Source: a virus. Taken from it: a stretch of 64,000 nt of DNA. The DNA is taken from IMG/VR virus record IMGVR_UViG_3300027906_002394, positions 1-64,000 of that record; one strand, given 5' to 3'. The notes under the pieces were generated by a model that was not told the origin of the DNA, searched no databases, and was given only the letters and a program-made list of their open reading frames with translations. Positions 8,226 through 14,703 of this stretch are shown here, piece after piece (the stretch's first letter is position 1; every line of letters starts with the position of its first letter). A program made the translations under genes and the position numbers.

Positions 8226-8538
8226 ACAATATGAAAAACAATTAAAGGAACATAACTTTAATTGGTTTGGTGATATTGAAATGTCTACAGGTAGTGAAAT
8301 ACCCGCTGAGACCAAAGCCCGATATGAAAAGATTGAGGACAGTATTGTAGAGAATTCTTTAATCTCTAGGATGCACTCAGAATTATATGACGCATATTTA
8401 GTATACGCTACAATGGATGGGCCAAAACCAAAACTGGTGGAGGCGGGAAAAGAAAACGGAAAAATCGTCTATAAGATAATTCACGATAATAAAGACGGTT
8501 TAATATTCGATTGGAGAAAACAACATGTACGAGTATAA
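8203..8538 (+). CDS. Hypothetical soluble protein
   Basis: 111 residues. ATG at 8203 lies 23 bases inside the end of the preceding gene. The protein is highly charged (KKVSLKQYEKQLKEHNFNWFGD) and predicted mixed helix/strand, without cysteine or membrane segments. I do not recognise it. It overlaps the nuclease gene that follows by 14 bases, so all three are probably translated from one message. Confidence 0.6.
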   Translation: MAKKVSLKQYEKQLKEHNFNWFGDIEMSTGSEIPAETKARYEKIEDSIVENSLISRMHSELYDAYLVYATMDGPKPKLVEAGKENGKIVYKIIHDNKDGLIFDWRKQHVRV

Positions 8539-8890
8539 TGTAGTAATACAGAGATGGGTAGATGGCGATACAGTAGATGTCGATATAGACCTAGGCTTTG
8601 GAGTATGGTTAAATGACCAGCGTGTAAGATTAGCGGGTATCAACGCCCCAGAGAGCAGAACGCGAGACTTAGAAGAGAAGAAACTAGGACTGGCAGCGAA
8701 AGAGTTTTGTAAGGATTTTGCGAAAGAAGGACAATACGCTAAATTGGTATGTAAGAAATACGATGCCAAGGGCAAATTTGGAAGGATTTTAGGTGAGATT
8801 TGGAGCGTAACGAATTACGCAGATAAGTCTCTCAATGAATATTTACTTGATAAGGGACACGCTACAGAATATCATGGCGGCAAAAGGTAG
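8525..8890 (+). CDS. Staphylococcal nuclease-like (thermonuclease) protein
   Basis: 121 residues, the size of a bare SNase domain. Key elements are VDGDTVDVDID (catalytic and calcium-binding Asp residues near 13-22), RVRLAGINAPESR (Arg and Glu of the active site near 33-45), KFGRILGEI (second Arg near 88) and the C-terminal LNEYLLDKGHA. These are the expected TNase positions, so it is likely an active Ca-dependent nuclease. There is no signal peptide, so it would act inside the cell, perhaps on host nucleic acid. Confidence 0.88.
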   Translation: MYEYNVVIQRWVDGDTVDVDIDLGFGVWLNDQRVRLAGINAPESRTRDLEEKKLGLAAKEFCKDFAKEGQYAKLVCKKYDAKGKFGRILGEIWSVTNYADKSLNEYLLDKGHATEYHGGKR

Positions 8891-9854
8891 ACTATCCAGA
8901 AATCTTATAATAGGTGGTTGTTCATTTAGTGCCCATCAAACGCGAGAGACTTTAGCGTGGGCAGAACAATTAACTGAAGATTTTGATAATGTGATTAACA
9001 CGGCAGAGATGGCTTCTGGTAATCAGATTATCTGTGACAGGATATGCTACGAATTAAGCAAACCAGAAGTAACGAGTGAAAACACAATGGTCGCTGTCAT
9101 GTGGTCATCGCCCTTTAGAAAAGAATTCCTATTCTCATATGATGACCCAGACTATATGGAAATCCAGCATCTCTTTCCTAGAGGCAAGCCAGGATTCAGC
9201 AACTATATTCTAACAGATAAACAACACGAGAAACACCCAACATCTAACTGGCTCATCGTAGGGGGCGGATATGGCATCTGGAATTACGAAGTAACGCCGC
9301 TGGACGCTAGATTGAAGAATTATTTTAGAGACATATACAACCCAGAAGAAGCATATGTGAGCACTCTGAGGGCCATGATTACTGTACAAGCATTATGTGA
9401 AGCGAAAAGAATACCGCTGTTAAACATGTGTTGGCAGAATATCTTTCATGATTTAGGTGCAAAAGATTTCGAGAGTAGTGAGAGTTTTTGGAAGAAGGAT
9501 ATAGTCAGCACGACAGGATGGTTATATACGCGCCTGAGAACAGCATTTAGCAACAGTCTTAGAGACAATGGCGAATTGAATGAGCAGGAAATGAAATCCG
9601 ATATGCATAACAAAAGAATTGATAGATTATATCCCAATACAAAACATTGGTTTGAGCTTATCGATTGGGGTACATGGCATTTCTATGAGAACGAATTAAT
9701 ACAGAAAGGTGGACTACAGGAGTTTGCCCATTATGAATGTGATGTAAAAAGTGAAGAATTAAAGAATCACCCTACTACCGCTACACAGCGAGAGTGGAAA
9801 ATTAGAATAATGAAAGTAATGAAGGATAGATATGAAATGGAAATCAATAGTTGA
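8874..9854 (+). CDS. SGNH-like phage protein
   Basis: 326 residues; ATG at 8874 overlaps the nuclease stop. It opens with RNLIIGGCSFSAHQTRETLAW, matching the G-C-S-F nucleophile block, followed by ASGNQIICDRI where SGNH proteins have a conserved Gly/Asn. A central MVAVMWSSPFRKEF corresponds to the strand with the oxyanion Asn, here degenerate. A C-terminal NHPTTATQREW is a plausible His block. It is one of four paralogue-like proteins in this window. Whether it is an active esterase is unclear. Confidence 0.5.
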   Translation: MAAKGRLSRNLIIGGCSFSAHQTRETLAWAEQLTEDFDNVINTAEMASGNQIICDRICYELSKPEVTSENTMVAVMWSSPFRKEFLFSYDDPDYMEIQHLFPRGKPGFSNYILTDKQHEKHPTSNWLIVGGGYGIWNYEVTPLDARLKNYFRDIYNPEEAYVSTLRAMITVQALCEAKRIPLLNMCWQNIFHDLGAKDFESSESFWKKDIVSTTGWLYTRLRTAFSNSLRDNGELNEQEMKSDMHNKRIDRLYPNTKHWFELIDWGTWHFYENELIQKGGLQEFAHYECDVKSEELKNHPTTATQREWKIRIMKVMKDRYEMEINS

Positions 9855-10035
9855 TACGCTATGGAGTAGTCCAGAAGAGACAAAAGCAGAAAGGGACGCT
9901 GACCCAGATGATTTATCAGTAGAGAACGCATATAAAACAAGATGGATATGGTATCACACTATATTAGGATTATTGATGCTAGTCGCAGATGTTTTATTGA
10001 TAGGAATATTAATCGTATTAGCAATTAAGTTATGA
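9832..10035 (+). CDS. Small C-terminally anchored membrane protein
   Basis: 67 residues. The first 40 are soluble and acidic (SSPEETKAERDADPDDLSVE), and residues 41-65 form one hydrophobic segment (TILGLLMLVADVLLIGILIVLAI). It overlaps the upstream SGNH gene by 23 bases and the next start by an ATGA. A tail-anchored topology is likely. Function unknown. Confidence 0.6.
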   Translation: MKWKSIVDTLWSSPEETKAERDADPDDLSVENAYKTRWIWYHTILGLLMLVADVLLIGILIVLAIKL

Positions 10036-10154
10036 GGGAAAAAAGGTACTATATGACATCATTTATAGAACGAATATTGTGGTTCGCTTTGGGATATTGG
10101 GTAGCTGTAGGTGCGCCAATGCCAGAATGTATATTAGGGTATTGTGCATCATGA
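10032..10154 (+). CDS. Tiny membrane protein
   Basis: 40 residues from the ATG that overlaps the upstream stop (ATGA); a second in-frame ATG lies at 10053 with GAGGGAAAAAAGG ahead of it, giving 33 residues. The hydrophobic stretch is IERILWFALGYWVAVGAPM. It ends in an ATGA overlap with the next gene. Too short for recognition, but the nested start/stop chain supports translation. Confidence 0.45.
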   Translation: MREKRYYMTSFIERILWFALGYWVAVGAPMPECILGYCAS

Positions 10155-10285
10155 AAAAACATGGTGAAAAAGTTCGTATAGTGAGTGCGCTGAGTCGCAA
10201 AATAAAGAAGCATAATAAACGCCTTAGTAATAAGACAATACGACAGGGGGGAAAAACGCAATGTTTGAATACGCAATCGCCATAG
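10151..10285 (+). CDS. Tiny very basic protein
   Basis: 44 residues starting at an ATGA overlap. It is rich in Lys and Arg (KKHGEKVRIVSALSRKIKK, then KRLSNKTIRQGGK), so it is a candidate nucleic-acid or RNA-polymerase binding peptide. It overlaps the next small gene by 25 bases. I do not recognise it. Confidence 0.4.
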   Translation: MKKHGEKVRIVSALSRKIKKHNKRLSNKTIRQGGKTQCLNTQSP

Positions 10286-10386
10286 GAGTTGGGTTCATAT
10301 GGGGGTATCTGGTAGGTATCTCTAGTGGGCGCAGACAGGTGTTTAGTTCTGTACTTGAACTGTGGAAGGAAAAAAGTGGGAAATAG
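10261..10386 (+). CDS. Tiny membrane protein
   Basis: 41 residues, ATG at 10261 with AGGGGGGAAAAA upstream. Residues 4-21 (YAIAIGVGFIWGYLVGIS) form a single membrane span with small-residue GxxxG-like packing, followed by a soluble tail rich in charged residues. It has a good ribosome binding site for its size. Function unknown. Confidence 0.5.
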   Translation: MFEYAIAIGVGFIWGYLVGISSGRRQVFSSVLELWKEKSGK

Positions 10387-10552
10387 TGGTAATCTAAATC
10401 CGCGTGAGAGCAGGAGTGAGCGCCGCTGCCCGACAGAAAAATCAGACACCGCTGCCGCTAGAAAGCGGGATTTAAAGAGATCATACCACAAAGCGGCACA
10501 CATGTCAAGCACTTTCCGCCAGTATGGGGCGCTCTGGTCAGATTGGTTATGA
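10376..10552 (+). CDS. Possible small Arg-rich protein (GTG start)
   Basis: 58 residues if GTG at 10376, preceded by AAGGA, is used. The product is Arg/Ser-rich (ESRSERRCPTEKSDTAAARK) with a WSDW ending. Base composition is more G+C-rich than neighbouring genes, so the stretch could instead be non-coding RNA. The start overlaps the upstream stop, which mildly supports translation. Confidence 0.35.
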   Translation: MGNSGNLNPRESRSERRCPTEKSDTAAARKRDLKRSYHKAAHMSSTFRQYGALWSDWL

Positions 10553-10594
10553 GGGCCGCTGGGATACCGAATCGAAAATAAACGAAAATAATGC

Positions 10595-10623
10595 TTGACA
10601 ACTGCTGATCTATTGTGTATAAT
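10595..10623 (+). promoter_or_regulatory. Sigma70-type promoter P3 (TTGACA-17-TATAAT)
   Basis: TTGACA at 10595-10600, 17 bp, TATAAT at 10618-10623: a full consensus match. GATC occurs inside the spacer at 10607. It drives a short leader with no clear gene before P4, so its transcript may run into the non-coding RNA downstream. Confidence 0.85.
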
Positions 10624-10645
10624 AGGGTGTCCCCTTTAAGAAGAG

Positions 10646-10691
10646 ATATGGCTGATCGATCTATAGGCGCTACAATCCATATATGGCTGAT
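10646..10691 (+). repeat. Direct repeat ATATGGCTGAT in P3 leader
   Basis: ATATGGCTGAT occurs at 10646-10656 and again at 10681-10691, 35 bp apart. The first copy contains an ATG at 10648 (preceded by AAGAAGAG) that could encode a 19-residue leader peptide. A small hairpin CCCTT-GATATAT-AAGGG follows at about 10734. The arrangement resembles an attenuator leader, but no function can be shown. Confidence 0.5.
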
Positions 10692-10768
10692 AGGGTGCAT
10701 GAATTAACAGATGGCCACAGAGCGTGTAAGCCCTTGATATATAAGGGATTAATAATTAAAGAAAACAC

Positions 10769-10797
10769 TTGACAACTGGTCTCATATGTGAGATCAT
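10769..10797 (+). promoter_or_regulatory. Promoter P4 with GATCAT -10 box, for the non-coding RNA
   Basis: TTGACA at 10769-10774, exactly 17 bp, then GATCAT at 10792-10797. The spacer contains the inverted repeat TCTCA-TATG-TGAGA (10781-10794) that runs into the -10 box, a plausible operator. Transcription would begin near 10804, at the 5' end of the structured RNA. Confidence 0.75.
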
Positions 10798-10803
10798 TAT
10801 ACC

Positions 10804-11252
10804 ATACTGAGAGATGAGGAGATTATATAGTGTTGTGACAATAGTTTAAACCCCAGTTAAACCGCACCATCTCACCTGTGTTGAGGTTCAGAAAGAGTGC
10901 TATCGGGGTCGGACATGGACACAGGGGCCGATGCGAAAGGTGGCATATAGACCACGCTCCGCAAAGGTTAAGGCAGGGGGGACGCAGCCCCATCAAAAGG
11001 CGGAGAGACAACTAAAGGAGAGTCCAGTAGCGAAATTGCAAGCCGGCAAAGATGCGTGAATGGACAGGGCGGATGTCAAAGGGTGAGACCCGGCCGCCAA
11101 CAGGGTTGTGCCTCAATACACACGCGCTCCCCCACGGTTAGGGGAGCATCTTAGATCACGGAGGTGGGGCGGCCTATGCTTTGGGATCAGGAGTGACGCC
11201 CTTGCAAGTGCATCTGGCATCCCCCCATATACTAATTGATTTTATTTTTTTT
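10804..11252 (+). ncRNA. Large structured non-coding RNA, family unknown (RNA-1)
   Basis: A stretch of about 450 bases with no credible reading frame, markedly more G+C-rich than the surrounding genes, starting just after promoter P4 and ending in a T-rich run (11240-11252). Complementary segments are dense: GTTTAA 10844-49 with TTAAAC 10857-62; CCTGTGT 10875-81 with ACACAGG 10919-25; CTCCGC 10957-62 with GCGGAG 11000-05, enclosing GGGG/CCCC; GTCCA 11022-26 with TGGAC 11061-65; GCCGG 11042-46 with CCGGC 11090-94, which crosses the last as a pseudoknot; GGGT-GAG-ACCC 11081-91; GCTCCCC 11126-32 with GGGGAGC 11141-47; GTGGGG 11164-69 with CCCCAT 11223-28. I could not match it to RNase P, tmRNA, 6S or group I introns. 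Confidence 0.8.
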
Positions 11253-11301
11253 CTGAGTAGAGAAAATCGCCCAGAGAATTTTACGCCCCAGAGGTTTTAT
11301 T

Positions 11302-11739
11302 ATGGCAGATATAATATTTGATGTAGATGGCACTCTTATGGATATAGAACATAGGAGGCATTTCGTCACACAGCGTCCCAAGGATTTTGATTCGTTTCGG
11401 GAACATACTAAATTCGATACAAGAAAAGAGGATATCTTTGCCATTGCGGATGCGTTACAGGCACAGGGTCATCGTATTCTTATATCTACAGGACGAATGA
11501 AGAAAGAACATGATATCACCGTTAAACAGATACGAGATGGCGGTATAGACTTTGAACGCATATATATGAGAAGCGATACAGATTATCGTCCCGATGATGA
11601 ACTTAAAGAAGGTTACTTAGAGAAGATGCGTAGAGATGGTTATACACCTACTATGGCATTTGACGATAGACAGCGTGTTGTTGATATGTTTCGTTCTAAA
11701 GGATTAACAGTATTCCAAGTGGCAGAAGGTGATTTCTAG
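11302..11739 (+). CDS. HAD-type phosphatase (polynucleotide-kinase phosphatase-like)
   Basis: 145 residues, ATG at 11302 with AGAGG upstream. HAD motif I is IIFDVDGTLMD (residues 4-14), motif II is ILISTGR (about 59-65), and motif IV is AFDDRQRVVDMF (about 118-129). The arrangement without a large cap, with KEGYLEKMRRDG before motif IV, resembles the 3'-phosphatase domain of T4 polynucleotide kinase. A role in RNA/DNA end repair or nucleotide dephosphorylation is plausible; the kinase half is absent. It lies immediately after RNA-1. Confidence 0.75.
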   Translation: MADIIFDVDGTLMDIEHRRHFVTQRPKDFDSFREHTKFDTRKEDIFAIADALQAQGHRILISTGRMKKEHDITVKQIRDGGIDFERIYMRSDTDYRPDDELKEGYLEKMRRDGYTPTMAFDDRQRVVDMFRSKGLTVFQVAEGDF

Positions 11740-11861
11740 TGTTTGAGAAGTATATGTATCCTTTAATGGGCATCGCTGTCGTTGGTACTGTACTTCTATA
11801 TGAGGTGATATATTGGTCACTTCTTAATTTATGGTGTTGGTTATATGGAATTTTTTATTGA
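11739..11861 (+). CDS. Tiny membrane protein
   Basis: 40 residues from a GTG overlapping the upstream TAG. The hydrophobic segment is PLMGIAVVGTVLLYEVIYW, followed by an aromatic-rich tail. It overlaps the next tiny gene by 17 bases. Support comes only from the overlap chain and hydrophobicity. Confidence 0.4.
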   Translation: MFEKYMYPLMGIAVVGTVLLYEVIYWSLLNLWCWLYGIFY

Positions 11862-11943
11862 TTTCACAAAGGGTGTTCTTATAGGCACCGTTATATATGG
11901 TGGTTGGAAGGCAATACAGTACATCTGGCGTAACTATGTTTGA
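11845..11943 (+). CDS. Tiny protein, possibly membrane-associated
   Basis: 32 residues (MEFFIDFTKGVLIGTVIYGG, then an amphipathic WKAIQYIWRNYV). The ATG lies inside the previous gene, and its stop overlaps the next start (11936). Short and unrecognised, but part of a consistent chain of overlapping small genes. Confidence 0.4.
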   Translation: MEFFIDFTKGVLIGTVIYGGWKAIQYIWRNYV

Positions 11944-12112
11944 ATGGATTGCACAACCGCGTGTCTTTACAGCGGACTTATTCGTTTGCGTGTTCATATT
12001 ATGTCTTGCTTGGTACTTGCGTAAGCATTATAATCAAGATGCATTACTACCCGCTGTTATTGTTACACCAATCTATTTGTTTTTTGCAGTACTGTGGCAA
12101 TTATCTAGATGA
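11936..12112 (+). CDS. Small two-span membrane protein
   Basis: 58 residues with two hydrophobic segments, FTADLFVCVFILCLAWYL and ALLPAVIVTPIYLFFAVLW, separated by a short basic loop (RKHYNQD). This hairpin shape resembles small phage holins or inhibitors, but no family motif is visible and the lysin gene is 36 kb away. It overlaps the following gene by 4 bases. Confidence 0.5.
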   Translation: MFEWIAQPRVFTADLFVCVFILCLAWYLRKHYNQDALLPAVIVTPIYLFFAVLWQLSR

Positions 12113-13146
12113 TTAATATACAAGGATATGACCATTATGAAAGATGTATCGATGGTGGTCGTGGAGAATTTGCAGACAGAATAAAGTCGGGTGAATATAA
12201 AAACAAATCCTTATTAATCTTCAACGCTGGGGAAGCTGAACTCTCTCCATATCTTTCCTATTATGATATAGGGAACCTCGTGGGGCATTATACAGAGATT
12301 ACAGGATGTACTCGTGAAGATGGTCAACCAGATCACTTTGAACCCTATCCGAACAATGTAGAGATTGTGTCGTGGCCATACTATTGGTTAATGAAGGCCG
12401 TGACTACTGTTTTTACGGAAGGGGAAGAAATACGACACGGTATGTTGGAAGAACTCAGCGGCGCAAACGCTCCGCGATCTCTGTATACATGTATGATGCG
12501 CCAACCGAAACCCATGCGTAAGATGTTATTCGATGTTCTGGAAAAGGAAAGTCTATTACCCGATGGCATTGTTACTTGTGCTTGGAAAGGATTATCGATT
12601 GATTTAAAGGAACAACTACCAGAAGATGGCAAATGGTTTCCGAATAGTGGTTGGGAATTAGTTCAACAGACCCATCGATTTCCGCCTTGGTATACGAATT
12701 GCTTAATCGATATTATACCAGAGACCCATTATGATAAGTTGTTCTATACCGAGAAGACATGGAAAGCAATACTAGGTAGGAGAGTGCCTCTAATATGTGG
12801 GGCAAGACGGTCAAATCACGCCCTTGCCGATATGGGATTTAAAACCCCAGAATGGTTGGATGTATATTGGGATGGTGAACACCATGAATATGACCGCGTG
12901 TTAGGTCTAGGAGAAACACTCAAAACCCTACGCGAGACAGGGGGCACAGACCCAGTACACATAAGAGGAGCGTGGTCTGGATGGAAGAAAATGAGCATAG
13001 ATAACCAGATTCATGCCTTGGAAATACTACTGGAATACGGTAAACCCCTACATAATGACCCCAATATCCTTAAAGAATACACCTTTGCAGTCGAAATAAG
13101 CGAGTATTTAATGGATTATTTCTATGCTTTATATGAAAAAAATTGA
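12109..13146 (+). CDS. Glycosyltransferase-like phage protein
   Basis: 345 residues. The diagnostic part is YDKLFYTEKTWKAILGRRVP, then LICGARRSNHALADMGF, near residue 206. This matches a pattern in many T4-like phages: F-x-T-E-K-T-x-K, then P-x-h-h-x-G, then L-x-x-h-G-F, a region related to exostosin/GT47-type C-terminal domains. Two other proteins here (37104 and 38840) share it. The likely role is transfer of a sugar to a phage or host surface molecule; the donor is not evident. A DUF-like N-terminal half starts with IQGYDHYERCIDGGRGEF. Confidence 0.55.
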   Translation: MINIQGYDHYERCIDGGRGEFADRIKSGEYKNKSLLIFNAGEAELSPYLSYYDIGNLVGHYTEITGCTREDGQPDHFEPYPNNVEIVSWPYYWLMKAVTTVFTEGEEIRHGMLEELSGANAPRSLYTCMMRQPKPMRKMLFDVLEKESLLPDGIVTCAWKGLSIDLKEQLPEDGKWFPNSGWELVQQTHRFPPWYTNCLIDIIPETHYDKLFYTEKTWKAILGRRVPLICGARRSNHALADMGFKTPEWLDVYWDGEHHEYDRVLGLGETLKTLRETGGTDPVHIRGAWSGWKKMSIDNQIHALEILLEYGKPLHNDPNILKEYTFAVEISEYLMDYFYALYEKN

Positions 13147-13197
13147 ATTATTTTGCTATTTCGTTATATATCAAGGGCTTACAGAGGCAGCTTTTTC

Positions 13198-13226
13198 TTG
13201 ACATCTGCTTCGATCTATGAGATCAT
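13198..13226 (+). promoter_or_regulatory. Promoter P5 with GATCAT -10 box and internal palindrome
   Basis: TTGACA at 13198-13203, 17 bp, GATCAT at 13221-13226. The spacer contains the perfect inverted repeat GATCT-ATG-AGATC (13212-13224) that overlaps the -10 box, a likely operator. It precedes the ATG at 13261. Confidence 0.75.
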
Positions 13227-13260
13227 ATACTTGTTAAATTAATCAAGAGAGAGAAAAAAC

Positions 13261-13623
13261 ATGGCGTATGTATCACAAGACAAGAAAAAAGAACTCGCGG
13301 TTGGTATCAAAAAGGTGCTTAAAAAGTACAATATGAAAGGTACTATTGCGGTTAACAATCATTCGACTTTGGTTGTGAATTTGAAGTCTGGGCCCATCAA
13401 CTTTAAGGCACAGAATACTCACTATCAAGTTAATCCTTACCATGTCGAGTCACAATGGACTGGCGTTGCTAAGGAGTTTCTGCTTGAGTTGTTGGAATCG
13501 ATGAAAGGTGAAGGTACTGGTTGGTTTGATAAATCAGACATTATGACCGACTACTTCCACACGGCGTGGTACAATGATATCAACATTGGAAAGTGGAATA
13601 AAGAATATGAGGTGACTGCTTAA
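13261..13623 (+). CDS. Conserved phage protein (SDIMTDYF/NIGKWNK family)
   Basis: 120 residues with a strong AGAGAGAG leader. Typical features are MAYVSQDKKKEL at the start, KVLKKYNMKGTIAVNNHSTL (residues 18-37), KSGPINF, and a C-terminal KSDIMTDYFHTAWYNDINIGKWNKEY. I recognise this arrangement from a widely distributed phage and plasmid hypothetical family; its function is not established to my knowledge. First gene after promoter P5. Confidence 0.7.
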   Translation: MAYVSQDKKKELAVGIKKVLKKYNMKGTIAVNNHSTLVVNLKSGPINFKAQNTHYQVNPYHVESQWTGVAKEFLLELLESMKGEGTGWFDKSDIMTDYFHTAWYNDINIGKWNKEYEVTA

Positions 13624-13718
13624 TGGTTACCTTTTTCAAATGGTTATCGGAGGCACGATTTATGCGCCTCCTAGATATTTTTGTAGTTTGCTTTTTACTA
13701 GGGTATTTCTTTTTATGA
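13623..13718 (+). CDS. Tiny membrane protein
   Basis: 31 residues, start overlapping the upstream TAA (TAATG). A basic N-terminal half (FKWLSEARFMRLL) leads into the hydrophobic segment DIFVVCFLLGYFFL, giving a positive-inside anchor. It ends in an overlap with the next tiny gene. Confidence 0.4.
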   Translation: MVTFFKWLSEARFMRLLDIFVVCFLLGYFFL

Positions 13719-13789
13719 TGGATACTTGGTATCTAGCTTTTGTGTTAGTATCCTTTTGGATAATTTTTATTGTGAGTCAATATCAATGA
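13715..13789 (+). CDS. Very small membrane peptide
   Basis: 24 residues (DTWYLAFVLVSFWIIFIVSQ), almost entirely one membrane span. Start and stop overlap the neighbouring genes by 4 bases each. The only evidence is this overlap chain and the hydrophobicity, so it could be a coupling peptide. Confidence 0.35.
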   Translation: MMDTWYLAFVLVSFWIIFIVSQYQ

Positions 13790-14286
13790 GTCTATGCCTT
13801 CGCGTGACAGGTGGAAATAGGTATCAAAAACAATTGGTGTTTGGAACGGTAAGATTTGGTATGAATCGTCTTCTACCGAAAATACGCAAGCTTGATGTGA
13901 ATGTACATATTAGGGATTTCAAGAACGACACTTCAATTGGTTATTGCACAGATGATTCTGCTGAACCCGATGATTATGTCGGCAAGTCCCCTAGACGATT
14001 TCAGATTGAAATATCAAAAGACTTGAACTTGACAGATTTTATTAAATGTGTTTTACATGAATTCATCCATCTCAAGCAGTATGTGTTAGGCGAGATGGTA
14101 GATTTAGAGACAGGTAAGAATGGTCGAACACGGTGGAAGAAAAAAGTGATATCGCGTAAGGTAAAGTATCATGACCAGCCTTGGGAGAAAGAGGCGTATC
14201 GACTAGAAAGTAAATTACTCTGGGACTGCCTAGAGGAACAGGAATTTTTGACAGGTAATATAAACGAACATGGAGTAGCAAAATGA
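13786..14286 (+). CDS. HExxH zinc metallopeptidase-like protein
   Basis: 166 residues, ATG overlapping the stop of the preceding peptide. The zinc motif is CVLHEFIHLKQYV (residues 87-99), and YHDQPWEKEAYRLE further on supplies a downstream Glu as the third ligand. This spacing fits the SprT/ImmA-like short metallopeptidases common in phages. The N-terminus is mixed strand. It could process a host protein or act in DNA-protein crosslink repair as SprT does; neither can be told from sequence. Confidence 0.65.
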   Translation: MSLCLRVTGGNRYQKQLVFGTVRFGMNRLLPKIRKLDVNVHIRDFKNDTSIGYCTDDSAEPDDYVGKSPRRFQIEISKDLNLTDFIKCVLHEFIHLKQYVLGEMVDLETGKNGRTRWKKKVISRKVKYHDQPWEKEAYRLESKLLWDCLEEQEFLTGNINEHGVAK

Positions 14287-14450
14287 TACGATGGTTTATA
14301 GGATTCTTTTTAGTGATAGGTGCCGCTGGTGGTTTAGAGATGGACACTATGACTATAAGTGAAACACTTGCATTTGCCTTTCTAGGATTTGCATTGATGG
14401 CTTGGGCAACCCCCAAGATTGTGAAACAATACGGAGTATATGATGATTAG
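14283..14450 (+). CDS. Small two-span membrane protein
   Basis: 55 residues, ATGA overlap at its start. Segments WFIGFFLVIGAAGGLEM and TLAFAFLGFALMAWATPKIV give two spans with a short acidic loop. It overlaps the next gene by 11 bases. Unrecognised. Confidence 0.5.
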   Translation: MIRWFIGFFLVIGAAGGLEMDTMTISETLAFAFLGFALMAWATPKIVKQYGVYDD

Positions 14451-14703
14451 ATATAAACAAAACGCTAGTGAACGCATTATTGATTTGGATGGCCCAGATG
14501 GTAATGCCTTTAACCTGTTGGCAATTGCAACTAAGTTGCTACGCGAACATGAGAACTTTAACCTTGATGATAAGTCACAACATATGATTATCAAAGAGAT
14601 GAAGTCGAATGACTATAACAATTTGGTTAAGACCTTTAACCAATATTTTGGTAGTATCTTTATTTTGGAAACTACCAATGAGGAGTTGTTGGCTGAATTA
14701 TGA
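14440..14703 (+). CDS. Conserved small phage protein (DLDGPDGNAFNLL family)
   Basis: 87 residues (ATG 14440 or 14443). The signature IIDLDGPDGNAFNLLAIATK followed by helix, then MKSNDYNNLVKTFNQYFGS, is one I associate with a small family present in many phages and some bacteria, of unknown function. It overlaps the upstream membrane protein and the downstream ParB-like gene. Confidence 0.65.
   Translation: MMIRYKQNASERIIDLDGPDGNAFNLLAIATKLLREHENFNLDDKSQHMIIKEMKSNDYNNLVKTFNQYFGSIFILETTNEELLAEL

Noticed and set aside
10804-11252. RNA-1 as RNase P RNA, tmRNA, 6S or group I intron
   Set aside because: An AAGGAGAGTCC segment slightly resembles RNase P CR-I, but the other conserved regions are missing; there is no tag frame, no long single hairpin, and no P7-type core.
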